64,000 nucleotides of DNA from Dyadobacter sp. CY261 (GCF_021440085.1 NZ_JAKCPW010000001.1:248001-312000), one strand, 5' to 3'. Positions 35,236-45,111 are shown, counted from the first letter of the stretch. The notes: generated from the sequence alone by a model not told the origin. A program made the numbers and translations.

Positions 35236-36096
35236 ATGAAGATCATTTTTACGATCGCCCTGGCCACGTTGATGGCCATTCCTGCGCTTGCCCAAACGGG
35301 TAAGGTGCTCGATAACCTGTCGTTACCCTCCAAACTCCTCAAATCCGAAAGGAAATTTGCTATCTACCTTCCGCCCGACTACGCAACGTCCGAGCGGAGC
35401 TACCCGGTCATGTACCTGCTGCATGGCGCTGGCGACGACCACACCGGCTGGGTGCAGTTCGGCGAGGTGTTGCACATTGCCGACCAGGCGATCCGTGAAG
35501 GCAAGGCGACACCCATGATCATCGTCATGCCAGATGCCAACACCGGTAGGAGGGGGTACTTCAATGATGTGAAAGGGGACTGGCCGTATGAGGACTTCTT
35601 CTTCACAGAGCTAATGCCCTATGTGGAAAAGAAATTCCGGGTAAAAGGCGACAAGCGTTTCCGTGCCATTGCAGGTCTTTCAATGGGCGGTGGAGGCAGT
35701 TTTATGTACGCATTACACCATCCTGAACTGTTTTCTTCGGCGTGTCCGCTGAGTGCCGCCACAGGGCCGATCACCTTGGAGGATGCCAAAAAGAACATGG
35801 TCAGGAACAACCCCAATATTGCCGATTCGACCGTTGAAAGGTATTATAACCGCCATAGCGCGTTGGCATTGATCAACAATATCCCCGACGATCAGAAAAA
35901 GGCTGTGCGTTGGTACATCGACTGCGGTGACGACGACTTTCTGTACGAAGGCAACAGCCTGGTGCACATTGCACTGCGGAAAAAAGAAGTGCCGCACGAG
36001 TTTCGTGTGCGTGAGGGAGGGCATACGTGGACGTACTGGCGCGAGTCGCTGCCGGAAGTGCTTGAATTTGTATCAAAGGCGTTTCATCAGTTCTAG
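35236..36096 (+). CDS. Exported CE1-type esterase (enterochelin/feruloyl esterase-like)
   Basis: A 286-residue alpha/beta-hydrolase of the esterase D/CE1 type with a signal peptide (MKIIFTIALATLMAIPALAQ). Core motifs are YPVMYLLHGAGDDHTGW, MIIVMPDAN and the nucleophile Ser149 in AGLSMGGGGS. A later Asp (YIDCGDDDFLY) and His (REGGHTWTYW) complete the triad. Similar enzymes deacylate xylan or hydrolyse feruloyl or siderophore esters. It is 6 bases upstream of a same-strand SDR gene, suggesting cotranscription. Confidence 0.91.
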   Translation: MKIIFTIALATLMAIPALAQTGKVLDNLSLPSKLLKSERKFAIYLPPDYATSERSYPVMYLLHGAGDDHTGWVQFGEVLHIADQAIREGKATPMIIVMPDANTGRRGYFNDVKGDWPYEDFFFTELMPYVEKKFRVKGDKRFRAIAGLSMGGGGSFMYALHHPELFSSACPLSAATGPITLEDAKKNMVRNNPNIADSTVERYYNRHSALALINNIPDDQKKAVRWYIDCGDDDFLYEGNSLVHIALRKKEVPHEFRVREGGHTWTYWRESLPEVLEFVSKAFHQF

Positions 36097-36101
36097 GCGT
36101 T

Positions 36102-36887
36102 ATGGTTCAGGATGTTTTACCGGGTATCAGGCAATTTGATCTGACCGGTAAGGTCGCTATTATCACGGGAGGTTCAAAGGGCCTTGGTTTGGCGATGGCG
36201 GCTGGCCTGGCCTCGGCCGGTTGCGATATTTTGCTGGTCAACCGGAGCGCGGTAGACGGTGAACGCAGCGCCGCGGAGCTATGCATATCGTTTGGCACTC
36301 GAGTACTTTCCTATGCGGCGGATATTACCAACGAAGAGCAGGTGGGTGCGATGGTAGCATTTGCCTTGGAGAGTTTCGGGAAAATCGACATTCTCGTGAA
36401 CAGCGCGGGAATCAACATTCGCGGGCCTATTGATGAGCTTTCCTCTTCGGACTTCAAGCATGTCATGGACGTCAATGTAACCGGCTCCTGGCTTGCGTGC
36501 CGTGCCGTTACACCTCATATGAAAGCCCAGCAAGGCGGCAGGATCATCAACCTGGCCAGCACATTGGGATTGGTCGGGCTGGCTAACCGCACTCCCTACA
36601 CGGCAAGCAAAGGAGCGATCGTGCAAATGACCCGCGCCCTGGCGCTGGAACTAGCCCCATTCAACATTATGGTGAATGCCATTTGCCCGGGGCCGTTTCT
36701 AACCGAAATGAATATTCCCATTGCGGAAAGCGACGACGCGCGCAACATCATCCTCGGGGCCACTGCACTTCGGCGATGGGGGCATTTGCGTGAGATTCAG
36801 GGAGCCGCGATTTTTTTGGCCAGCGATGCGGCCAGTTATATGGTCGGCTCCATTCTTACCGTCGATGGTGGCTGGACTGCCCGCTGA
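36102..36887 (+). CDS. Short-chain dehydrogenase/reductase
   Basis: A 261-residue classical SDR. The cofactor loop is ITGGSKGLGLAMA (TGxxxGxG type), NAG is replaced by NSAGIN, and the catalytic block is RIINLASTLGLVGLANRTPYTASKGA, with Ser, Tyr and Lys in YTASK spacing. The end MVGSILTVDGGWTAR is the standard C-terminal motif. It resembles gluconate/3-oxoacyl-type sugar dehydrogenases. It lies immediately behind the CE1 esterase gene and may take part in catabolism of the released sugar; substrate not identifiable. Confidence 0.9.
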   Translation: MVQDVLPGIRQFDLTGKVAIITGGSKGLGLAMAAGLASAGCDILLVNRSAVDGERSAAELCISFGTRVLSYAADITNEEQVGAMVAFALESFGKIDILVNSAGINIRGPIDELSSSDFKHVMDVNVTGSWLACRAVTPHMKAQQGGRIINLASTLGLVGLANRTPYTASKGAIVQMTRALALELAPFNIMVNAICPGPFLTEMNIPIAESDDARNIILGATALRRWGHLREIQGAAIFLASDAASYMVGSILTVDGGWTAR

Positions 36888-37465
36888 TTACGGAGTGGTA
36901 TTTGCAAAATATAATTTTTTTAATATTCAAACGTTTGCACAGCGGCTTCCCAGACCATTCCAGTTATTGTGTGCAAAAATCAGATTAGTTTCTGCAAAAT
37001 TGATATAAGTATCTTTAAAAAAGCCGTTTCCAAGCAATGGGAACGGTTTTTTATTTGGCATACAACTAGTTGACGCGTATAGAGACCGGTTAGTGTTATA
37101 CGTCAAGTAACTATTGGTTATTTTCTAAGAAAACATTGTCAGATTGCATGAATGCTTGTTTATGTGAATAATTTCATATCTTTTTGTACATCCGGTTATT
37201 CATAGCGCAAGCCTCGGCACTGCTGGATTACAAAATATAACATTTTCTAGTTTAGCCACTTTTTTTAGTATAATAAAATCGCTCTTCGGTTACGAATAGC
37301 AATTTTTAAATTGGATTTTTGAGATGTTTTGTAAGACAAATTGTGTATAGTAGACACTTCTCTGACTTGTTGAAAAACAAGGGCTTATGCATGTAAACCA
37401 AGTTGTAATATCTGTCCATTTTTTTATAATTTTTTAACTATTTACTATCTATCTATACTTAATCT
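36888..37465. other. 578-base gene-free leader before SusC2
   Basis: No coding frame of note. From left to right it contains a 10-base palindrome caaacgtttg (36928-36937) in the context ttcaaacgtttgca, close to LacI/GalR operators; a possible -7 box TATCTTTA (37010-37017); a terminator-like hairpin (37024-37046); and an imperfect inverted repeat ttgacgcgtata/tatacgtcaa (37070-37081, 37097-37106). A second promoter-like tatctttttg lies near 37174. The rest is AT-rich sequence, possibly a long untranslated leader. Confidence 0.6.
37022..37052 (+). terminator. Hairpin terminator of the SDR transcript
   Basis: Arms ccgtttcc (37024-37031) and gggaacgg (37039-37046; one wobble pair) preceded by A-run and followed by TTTTTT. 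Could end transcription from the esterase/SDR pair, or attenuate a transcript begun at 37010. Confidence 0.6.
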
Positions 37466-40400
37466 ATGAGGATTTCTGAACGGGAAAAGTACCGGAGCCT
37501 AACACGGTATTTTTATTCCCTTCTTTTGACCTTGCTGGTCATAACTGGTGCATACGCTCAAGATGTAACGGTGAAGGGAAAAGTGAATGATGAGCAGGGG
37601 CAGGGACTGCCTGGCGTGAGCATCCTGGTTAAAGGGACGTCGACCGGTACGGTAACGGACATCGAAGGGAACTACACGGTGAATGCTTCGGGTACGGCAA
37701 CGCTCGTGTTTTCTTTTATCGGGTACATTACGCAGGAAATTCCAGTCGGCAATAAGACAAGCCTGGATGTAAAACTGGTGTCCGATACCAAAGCGCTGGA
37801 TGAAGTGGTGGTAGTTGGTTATGGCACGGCCAAAAAGGCTACTTTGACCGGTTCGGTAACAGCCGTCAAAGGAGCTGAACTCCAAAAGGCACCTGCGGCC
37901 AACCTCTCCAACACATTGAGCGGCCGCTTGCCGGGTGTATCTGCCGTGCAAGCGAGCGGTGAGCCTGGTTATGACGGTTCGGCGATCCGTATCCGTGGTA
38001 CCAACTCCCTCGGTAACAGCAATGCGCTGATTGTTGTAGATGGTGTGCCTAACCGTAGTGGTGGTTTGGACCGTATTAATCCTGCCGACATTGAGAGTAT
38101 TTCGGTACTGAAAGACGCAGCGGCTGCGATTTACGGGTCACGTGCTGGTAACGGGGTTATCCTTATTACTACCAAACGCGGAAAAACCGGTAAACCACAA
38201 CTTTCGTATGACCTGAACGTGGGTATGGGACAGCCAACGCGCACACCGACCATGTCGAATGCAGCGGAATATGCAACCATCCGCAACGAATTGCAGATCT
38301 ATGATAACCTGCCAGTAAACCAATGGCCAGGTGCGCTGCAAGGGTTTAATACCAATGGCGCGTATACCCGTACCGATAACAACAATGTGCTGAGCGCCGT
38401 ATTCACACCAAGCGACATTCAGAAGTTCCGTGACGGCTCGGATCCCCTGATCCACCCGAACACCGATTGGTATGGCTCGGTTATTCGCAAATGGTCGCCA
38501 CAGCAGCGTCACAACCTGCAATTGACCGGTGGTAGCGAGAACATCAAGTACCTTGCTTCATTGGGTTATATCAACCAGGAAGGTAACTACGTGAACTCTG
38601 CGACAGGTTACAAGCAGTACGACATGCGTGTGAACCTTGACACGAAGATCAACAAATACGTAACCGCTACATTAGGTATTACGATGCGTGAAGAATTCCG
38701 TCGCTTCCCGAATGGTGGAGGTGCCGGTGACATTTTCCGTATGCTGATGCGCGGTAAGCCAACCGAAATCGCGATCTGGCCGGATGGACGTCCCGGACCC
38801 GATATCGAGAATGGCCAGAACCCGGCGGTCATTACAACCAACACAACCGGTTATAACAATGACAAGAGAGACTACATTCAAACGAATGGAGGTCTGGAAA
38901 TCCTGGTTCCGGGTGTGCCTGGATTGAAAATTAATGCAATGGCTGCTATCGATAAGCAAATGCGTCGCCAGAAGTCATTCCAGAAGCCCTGGACGCTTTA
39001 TTACTGGGATAAAAAGACCTATGAAGAGGATGGCGTATCTCCATTGCTGACCGGAACCGTGCGTTCGACTTTTAACGATCCGCGTTTGACCGAAACTTCT
39101 TCACAAGAGCTTTCTATCCAATTAACAGGACAAGCTTCGTACGAAAAGACGTTTGGTTCGCACAACTTCAATGCCATGGTGGGTATCCAGCGTGAAACGG
39201 TTGATGCTGATGGTTTCTTCGCGTACCGTCGTTACTTCATCTCTCCGGTTGTTGACCAGCTTTTCGCGGGTGGTACGCCTGAGCAAAACATTGGTAACTC
39301 AGGAACCAACAATGGTGATTTGTACAAACGCGCACGCTTAAGCTACTTCGGTCGTGTGGGTTACAACTACAAGGAAAAATACCTTGCCGAATTCCTGTGG
39401 CGTGCAGACGGTTCCTATGTATTCCCGAAAGATGGCCGTTTCGGTTTCTTCCCGGGTGTGTCTGCGGGCTGGCGTGTTTCAGAAGAGGATTTCTGGAAAA
39501 ACAATATCCACTTCGTGAACAATGTGAAAATACGTGGATCGTGGGGCCAAATGGGTGCTGAGCCTTACCTGCTCGGAACAGAGACATTGGCGGAATACCA
39601 ATATCTGAACACCATGGGTTTTGGAACCTACATCATCAACGATCAGGTAGCTAAAACTTTGCAGGAAACACGTGTCGCTAACAACACATTTACCTGGGAA
39701 GTGGCCAACAACATGAACTTTGGTATTGAAGGTACTTTGTGGAAAGACCGCATTGCATTCGAGTTCGACTACTTTGTCAATAACCGTTCGAAGATCCTAA
39801 TCCCAAAAACAGGTTCTACACCTTCCAGCGCGGGTATCGATGGCAAGCTTCCTCCCCAAAACCTGGGTAAGCTTCAAAACAAAGGATGGGAATTCAAAGT
39901 GAGCTATGATGGTGCCATCGACAATTTTACCTATTCGGTAGGTGTGAATGGTGGTTATGCCAAAAACACGATCAAGTATTGGGACGAAACACCCGGCGCT
40001 CCTTCATACCAGCGCACAACCGGCAAGCCCTACAATGCATTCCTGGCTTATCAGTATGATGGTGTTTTCGCCGATCAGGCTTCCATTGATGCAAATACCC
40101 TGGATTACAAAGGTATTACCGGAACGCTTCGTCCTGGTGACATGAAGTTCAAGGATATCAACAACGATAACAAGATCACGGCTGACGATAAAGTTCGTTC
40201 GGATAAAACCAACCGCCCTCAGTTTACCGGTGGTATGAACATCAACCTCGGATACAAACAGTTTGACCTGTCTATCCTGTTCCAGGGAACGCTAGGTGGC
40301 TTGCAATACATCGGACAAACTGAATCGGGTGATATCGGTAACTACCTGAAATATGCTTACGACCACCGTTGGACGATCGACAATCCAAGCTCGACTGATC

Positions 40401-40696
40401 CTCGTCTGGCTAACCGTAACAACACCTATTATACCAACTTTGATAATGCAGGTGCCAACACTTACTATCTCAAAAACAATAATTATCTGCGTCTGAAAAA
40501 TATTGAATTGGGCTACAACCTGCCTTCGGAAATCGGTTCGAAGATCGGTTTGGGCAACCTGCGCGTGTATGTGAACGGGTTGAACCTGTTTACCCTGGAC
40601 AAAATAAAGATCTGGGATCCGGAAGCGACTTCTTCCAATGGACAATACTATCCGCAGTCGCGAGTTCTTAATGCAGGTGTACGTGTAACTTTCTAA
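37466..40696 (+). CDS. SusC/RagA TonB-linked outer-membrane transporter
   Basis: TonB-dependent importer of 1076 residues without an STN domain, unlike the SusC at 13639. Signal peptide 1-31 (YFYSLLLTLLVITGAYA), carboxypeptidase-D-like domain ~33-118 (VTVKGKVNDEQGQGLPGVSILVKG), SusC box DEVVVVGYGTAKKATLTGSV, plug to ~235 with SISVLKDAAAAIYGSRAGNGVILITTK, and a barrel ending NAGVRVTF. Without an STN domain it is not expected to signal to a sigma/FecR pair; regulation may come from the long upstream leader. It forms a pair with the SusD gene 10 bases downstream. Confidence 0.95.
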   Translation: MRISEREKYRSLTRYFYSLLLTLLVITGAYAQDVTVKGKVNDEQGQGLPGVSILVKGTSTGTVTDIEGNYTVNASGTATLVFSFIGYITQEIPVGNKTSLDVKLVSDTKALDEVVVVGYGTAKKATLTGSVTAVKGAELQKAPAANLSNTLSGRLPGVSAVQASGEPGYDGSAIRIRGTNSLGNSNALIVVDGVPNRSGGLDRINPADIESISVLKDAAAAIYGSRAGNGVILITTKRGKTGKPQLSYDLNVGMGQPTRTPTMSNAAEYATIRNELQIYDNLPVNQWPGALQGFNTNGAYTRTDNNNVLSAVFTPSDIQKFRDGSDPLIHPNTDWYGSVIRKWSPQQRHNLQLTGGSENIKYLASLGYINQEGNYVNSATGYKQYDMRVNLDTKINKYVTATLGITMREEFRRFPNGGGAGDIFRMLMRGKPTEIAIWPDGRPGPDIENGQNPAVITTNTTGYNNDKRDYIQTNGGLEILVPGVPGLKINAMAAIDKQMRRQKSFQKPWTLYYWDKKTYEEDGVSPLLTGTVRSTFNDPRLTETSSQELSIQLTGQASYEKTFGSHNFNAMVGIQRETVDADGFFAYRRYFISPVVDQLFAGGTPEQNIGNSGTNNGDLYKRARLSYFGRVGYNYKEKYLAEFLWRADGSYVFPKDGRFGFFPGVSAGWRVSEEDFWKNNIHFVNNVKIRGSWGQMGAEPYLLGTETLAEYQYLNTMGFGTYIINDQVAKTLQETRVANNTFTWEVANNMNFGIEGTLWKDRIAFEFDYFVNNRSKILIPKTGSTPSSAGIDGKLPPQNLGKLQNKGWEFKVSYDGAIDNFTYSVGVNGGYAKNTIKYWDETPGAPSYQRTTGKPYNAFLAYQYDGVFADQASIDANTLDYKGITGTLRPGDMKFKDINNDNKITADDKVRSDKTNRPQFTGGMNINLGYKQFDLSILFQGTLGGLQYIGQTESGDIGNYLKYAYDHRWTIDNPSSTDPRLANRNNTYYTNFDNAGANTYYLKNNNYLRLKNIELGYNLPSEIGSKIGLGNLRVYVNGLNLFTLDKIKIWDPEATSSNGQYYPQSRVLNAGVRVTF

Positions 40697-40706
40697 GACT
40701 AAAAAA

Positions 40707-42587
40707 ATGAAACTGAGTTATAAAAATTGGATTTTTCTAGCGGCGCTGGCTACAACCGGGCTGGTGTCTTGCGACACTGACTTTCTGGATGTAACGCCAC
40801 CCACCGAAATTCCGACGGAAGAGGTCTGGAAGGAGGGTGCATTGGCCGAAGGTTTTGTGACAGGTATTTACCAGGGACTTCAACAAGGCGGTTTCAGCGA
40901 GCAGATGTTGGCGTCGCTGACCGATGAAGCGGTATTTACCCACACAGGCCGTAACATCAATACCGTGAATGAAGGTAGTTTGAGCCCTTCCAACCTGGGT
41001 TGGGTGGACGATACTTATGGCTGGGGACCTATGTACACCCGTATCCGTGCCGCCAACCAGGCGATTCAGGAGCTGCCGAAGTCTACTTTCACAGATCAGA
41101 CTTTGAAAGACCGTCTCAAAGGCGAGGCGCACTTCCTGCGTGCTTATTATTACCAGCAATTGGTGCGTTACTACGGTTCGGCACCTATTATTACAAAAGT
41201 GTATGCGTTGAACGAAGATTACTCGGTAACACGGAACACTTATGAAGAATGCGTGAATTTCATCGTTGCGGATCTAGACAGCGCTGCTGCCTTGCTAAAA
41301 GGAAAAGCGGAACAAAAAGGCCGTGCAACCGAAGTGGCCGCTTTGGCGCTGAAATCACGGGTGTTGCTGTACGCTGCGAGTGACCTGCACGACATTCCAA
41401 CCGCAAAAGCGAAATCGGCATTGATCGCGGCTTATCCAAACCCTGAGTTCCTGGGTTACACTTCGGGCGACCGCAAGGCTCGCTGGCAAGCTGCCCAAGC
41501 TGCCGCAAAAGCAGCTTTGGACGCGAAGCCAGGTTACAAGCTGAATCTCACTGCACCTGTCACCGGCGAGCAAGGTAAGATCAATTATATTTCTATCGCA
41601 ATGGCTGGGTACAGCGCAGACAAATCCCTGGATGCAAGTGGTGGCGATGATATTATCTTCGGCCGCTATTTTACTGCCAGCCAGACTTCGGATGGTGCCC
41701 GTCAGACAGGTTTGAACAACGGTCCTAACGGCTATCACAACTGGGCAGGTAACACGCCGATCGGTTTGCTTGTGGATGACTATCAAATGATGGACGGAAC
41801 TTCGTTCTCATGGACGAACCCGACTCACAAGGCAAGTCCCTACGTGAACCGTGATCCGCGTTTCTACGCCACGGTGATGTACGACGGCGCAACGTGGAAA
41901 CCACGTCCTTCGGATGCGAAAGATCCCGCCAACCAGATCCAGACTGGTGCTTACGACTTGCTGGATGAAAAAGGCGCATTGTTCAACCGTAAAGGTCTGG
42001 ACACCCGTAGCAGCAGCATCGAAGACTGGAATGGAAGCCGCACCGGTTATTACATGCGTAAGTTCATCGATCCAAACCCTGGATTGTACGACAACACCGA
42101 TCGCCAGAATATCCCCTGGCCATTCATCCGCGTAACCGAGGCCGCATTCAACTACATCGAAGCAAGTATCGAGCTTGGTCAGGATGCGGTAGCGCTGGAA
42201 TTGCTGAACAAAATCCGTTTTCGTGCCGGTATGCCTGCATTGAAAGCGTCGGGGGCAGCTTTGAGAGACGCATACCGTCATGAAAAACGCATTGAAATGG
42301 CTTTCGAAGAGCAACGTTACCACGATGCACGTCGCTGGATGATCGCCCCTACGACACTCGGCCGTTCTTTGCAGTTCATTACCGTGATTGGGAAGTTCAA
42401 AGCGGGTAAGTCGATGAAGGAGCCATATCACTACGATCCGACGGTGTACGATTACACTTATACGCCTACTGAGGACAAATCTCATGAAAACCGTACTTGG
42501 GTTGATAAGATGTATTTCCGTCCGTTCAGCCGCGATGAGATGAACCGTAATGCCAAACTCATCCAGAACCCTGGCTACGACAAGTAA
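40707..42587 (+). CDS. SusD/RagB-family glycan-binding lipoprotein
   Basis: A 626-residue SusD protein. Lipobox LVSC gives lipid Cys22, followed by DTDFLDVTPPTEIPTEEVWKEG, the standard opening. The N-terminal TPR part has YTRIRAANQAIQEL and KGEAHFLRAYYYQQLVRYYGSAPII; the C-terminal RagB/SusD domain has PFIRVTEAAFNYIEASIELGQD and LRDAYRHEKRIEMAFEEQRYHDARRW, and it ends near MNRNAKLIQNPGY. It is the lid of the SusC encoded directly upstream. Confidence 0.95.
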   Translation: MKLSYKNWIFLAALATTGLVSCDTDFLDVTPPTEIPTEEVWKEGALAEGFVTGIYQGLQQGGFSEQMLASLTDEAVFTHTGRNINTVNEGSLSPSNLGWVDDTYGWGPMYTRIRAANQAIQELPKSTFTDQTLKDRLKGEAHFLRAYYYQQLVRYYGSAPIITKVYALNEDYSVTRNTYEECVNFIVADLDSAAALLKGKAEQKGRATEVAALALKSRVLLYAASDLHDIPTAKAKSALIAAYPNPEFLGYTSGDRKARWQAAQAAAKAALDAKPGYKLNLTAPVTGEQGKINYISIAMAGYSADKSLDASGGDDIIFGRYFTASQTSDGARQTGLNNGPNGYHNWAGNTPIGLLVDDYQMMDGTSFSWTNPTHKASPYVNRDPRFYATVMYDGATWKPRPSDAKDPANQIQTGAYDLLDEKGALFNRKGLDTRSSSIEDWNGSRTGYYMRKFIDPNPGLYDNTDRQNIPWPFIRVTEAAFNYIEASIELGQDAVALELLNKIRFRAGMPALKASGAALRDAYRHEKRIEMAFEEQRYHDARRWMIAPTTLGRSLQFITVIGKFKAGKSMKEPYHYDPTVYDYTYTPTEDKSHENRTWVDKMYFRPFSRDEMNRNAKLIQNPGYDK

Positions 42588-42607
42588 CAAGTTGAAAATG
42601 ATATGAC

Positions 42608-42638
42608 GAACGCCCGGGCTCTCAGAGTTCGGGCGTTC
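42608..42638 (+). terminator. Hairpin terminator of the SusC2/SusD2 operon
   Basis: Arms at 42608-42622 (gaacgcccgggctct) and 42624-42638 pair with two wobble positions; ATTGTTT follows. Located 21 bases after the SusD stop. Confidence 0.7.
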
Positions 42639-42830
42639 ATTGTTTCGTGGGTTTTTGAAGACAATTCCTACAAATCGGGGAGCTCGGGAAACACTACTAG
42701 ATGAATAGAATATATCTAATTGGTTGATTGTCAGATTATTGTAGTTTTTGGCACAATCCTGTTATAATAAAAGGCAACAGTGCGAATGCACGAGATCAAA
42801 ACATTAATAGTTGTCTAAAAAACAAGGATT

Positions 42831-43169
42831 ATGAAAAAGCTAATAGTATCGGCATTGGCCCTGACGCTTATCTCGTTTGCTTCTGTACAGGCTCAAACGG
42901 CCAATCAGACTACCGAGAAGCATGCGGAACATCAGCAGGCCCAGAAGGCTGCGAGTGAAGATAAGGAGGACAAAGTAGCCGTAAAACCGGAAGACTTGCC
43001 TGAGGGCATTAAAAAAACGATCAAAAGTGAAGAATTTAGCGGTTGGACCGTGAAGAAAGCATTTTTGGTGACAGAGACTGATAAAACACAATATTACGAG
43101 TTACAAGTAGCAAACGGCAAAGAAAGTGCACGTGTTAAACTTGATAAAGACGGAAGAAATGTAGGATAA
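42831..43169 (+). CDS. Small exported PepSY-like protein
   Basis: A 112-residue protein with a signal peptide (MKKLIVSALALTLISFASVQAQ, 1-22), a low-complexity charged linker (TEKHAEHQQAQKAASEDKEDK) and a C-terminal domain EDLPEGIKKTIKSEEFSGWTVKKAFLVTETDKTQYYELQVANGKESARVKLDKDG. The last is a PepSY-like/DUF2874 half-domain found in many Bacteroidota periplasmic proteins. Role unknown; the fold is linked to inhibition or binding of envelope proteins. It is monocistronic with its own terminator. Confidence 0.82.
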   Translation: MKKLIVSALALTLISFASVQAQTANQTTEKHAEHQQAQKAASEDKEDKVAVKPEDLPEGIKKTIKSEEFSGWTVKKAFLVTETDKTQYYELQVANGKESARVKLDKDGRNVG

Positions 43170-43200
43170 CCATAGTATTCCTTCATTGTTCAGTGATTGA

Positions 43201-43224
43201 AGCCGGAGCGATCCGGCTTTTTTT
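43201..43224 (+). terminator. Hairpin terminator
   Basis: Arms agccgga (43201-43207) and tccggct (43212-43218), then TTTTTT. Behind the PepSY-like gene. Confidence 0.75.
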
Positions 43225-43241
43225 GTTTCCGGGTCGCTTGT

Positions 43242-43249
43242 TAACTTTA
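43242..43249 (+). promoter_or_regulatory. Candidate -7 box for the cytochrome-dehydrogenase gene
   Basis: TAACTTTA resembles the Bacteroidota -7 motif, with TTTG at 43222-43225 as a possible -33. The ATG is 34 bases further on. Confidence 0.35.
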
Positions 43250-43283
43250 ACGTCTCTTTTGATAATTCCTAACCCAACATTGA

Positions 43284-45005
43284 ATGATCCTTATTCTACG
43301 TTCTTTATGCTGCATTGTGGCGGCATCATTTCTCTTATTTAACTGCGTCGGAAGAAAACAATTCACACCGACCGGAGGCCAGATGGCATTAGCCGATCCC
43401 CAAGGCAAAGAGCTGTTTACCACTCATTGTGTTTCCTGCCATGCGATGGAGCAGGAGGAAATCGGGCCGCGGCTCGGCGGAGTAACCAGCCTGCTTTCAG
43501 AAAAAGAACTGATCGCATTTATCAAAAATCCCAATCACGCAATAGAATCAGGTAATGTGCGGGCAGTAAGTCTCTCAAGGCGATACAAGATGATCATGCC
43601 GCCGTTTGACTTTTTGAAAGAGGAGGAAATGCGCTCGATCCTCGGTTACATTGCCTCCGAAACCAAACTACACAATATTGAACCGCTGGAGGTGAAGCCC
43701 GATACCGAGGCCTCCAATGCGCGGCTAGGCCAGCCAGTCATAAAAACCGACCTGAAAATCGAGTTAGAAGACTTTGTGACGATCCCGCCTTCCAGTGACA
43801 AAATGCCCCGGACCCGCATCGCGAACATGCGCCCGGGCCCGTCGCACGATGGCACGCTTTACGTGAGCGACCAGCGCGGACTTATTTATCAGGTTAGCGG
43901 CAAGGAGGTAACGACTTTCCTCGATCTGAGAAGCCAGGTGGAGAATTTTGTGAACGAGCCTGGCCTTGGTACCGGTCTAGGCAGTTTCGCGTTCCACCCG
44001 GAATACCTTCAAAATGGATTGATTTACATTACCCATACCGAGTCGGTTAAGGGAAAGCCTGCCGACTATTTCTACAATGATTCCATCAAAGTCGCATTGC
44101 AATGGGTAGTTTCTGAATGGAAGATAGACAATGTGAAAAGTGCCGTTTTCAAAGGAAGGAAAAGGGAATTGCTACGGATTAATGTGCCTAACGTCGTGCA
44201 TGGAACGCAGGATATCGGTTTTAATCCGGAGGCCGTAAAAGGCGACAAAGATTACGGGCTGCTGTACATCGGTACCGGCGATGGCGGTTCCACGATCAGC
44301 AAACATCCCGAGCTTTGCCATAGCCTGCATTCATTGCTTGGCACTATCATCCGCATTGACCCGCTTGGGAATAACAGCAAAAATGGAAGCTACGGCATTC
44401 CGGCCGACAACCCATTTTTCAAAGAAACCGGCCATGTTTACAAAGAGATATATGCGTACGGTTTCCGTAATCCACATCGCCTGGCATGGCATAACGGAAA
44501 ACTGTTCAGCGCCGAAGTAGGGGAATCAAATTTTGAGGAAGTGAATGTGATCGTAAAAGGCGGTGATTACGGCTGGAATGTACGCGAGGGAAATTTTGCG
44601 ATTTCGTCCAAAGATCTTAAAAATGTATATCCGGTCCCCGAAATGGCGGACGGAAAATTTGAAAAGCCATTCCTGCAATATGACCACGTAGATGGCAATG
44701 CGATCAGCGGTGGCTACGTGTACGAGGGCGCGATCGAGGCTTTGAAGGACAAATACCTATTCGGGGACATTGTCAATGGTCGTATTTTTTATGCAAATAT
44801 CGATGCAAAAATGAGTGACCAGTCAATTTATGAGTTAATGATCTCGCGCGGGGGTAAAGCTACCAACCTGATCGAAATGTCAGGATCAAAACGGGTCGAT
44901 ATCCGGATCGAATATGACCGCTATACAAAACAGATGTACATCATGACCAAAAGCGACGGCAAGATCCGCCGCATCACCAAGGCTTATACGGTAAATCAAC
45001 CGTAA
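43284..45005 (+). CDS. Cytochrome c fused to PQQ-type sugar dehydrogenase propeller
   Basis: A 573-residue lipoprotein-like protein: a hydrophobic start and a lipobox-like LLFNC (Cys21). A short cytochrome c domain follows, with CVSCH at 49-53 and the distal Met probably in RYKMIMPPFDFL. Residues ~190-570 form the soluble aldose/glucose dehydrogenase six-bladed propeller: TRIANMRPGPSHDGTLYVSDQRGLIY, GLGSFAFHPEY, YGFRNPHRLAWHNGKLFSAEVGESNFEEVNVI and GGDYGWNVREGNF. It likely oxidises a sugar in the periplasm and passes electrons through its own heme. PQQ synthesis genes are not in the window. Confidence 0.9.
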   Translation: MILILRSLCCIVAASFLLFNCVGRKQFTPTGGQMALADPQGKELFTTHCVSCHAMEQEEIGPRLGGVTSLLSEKELIAFIKNPNHAIESGNVRAVSLSRRYKMIMPPFDFLKEEEMRSILGYIASETKLHNIEPLEVKPDTEASNARLGQPVIKTDLKIELEDFVTIPPSSDKMPRTRIANMRPGPSHDGTLYVSDQRGLIYQVSGKEVTTFLDLRSQVENFVNEPGLGTGLGSFAFHPEYLQNGLIYITHTESVKGKPADYFYNDSIKVALQWVVSEWKIDNVKSAVFKGRKRELLRINVPNVVHGTQDIGFNPEAVKGDKDYGLLYIGTGDGGSTISKHPELCHSLHSLLGTIIRIDPLGNNSKNGSYGIPADNPFFKETGHVYKEIYAYGFRNPHRLAWHNGKLFSAEVGESNFEEVNVIVKGGDYGWNVREGNFAISSKDLKNVYPVPEMADGKFEKPFLQYDHVDGNAISGGYVYEGAIEALKDKYLFGDIVNGRIFYANIDAKMSDQSIYELMISRGGKATNLIEMSGSKRVDIRIEYDRYTKQMYIMTKSDGKIRRITKAYTVNQP

Positions 45006-45111
45006 AGTCGCTAAATAGTTTTCGATAGCCGCTAAATAATTGAATTGTCCTGATTTTCAATGGGTGCCGTTTCTTTGCGACCCAATCAAAACGAAAATCA
45101 GGACAATCATT

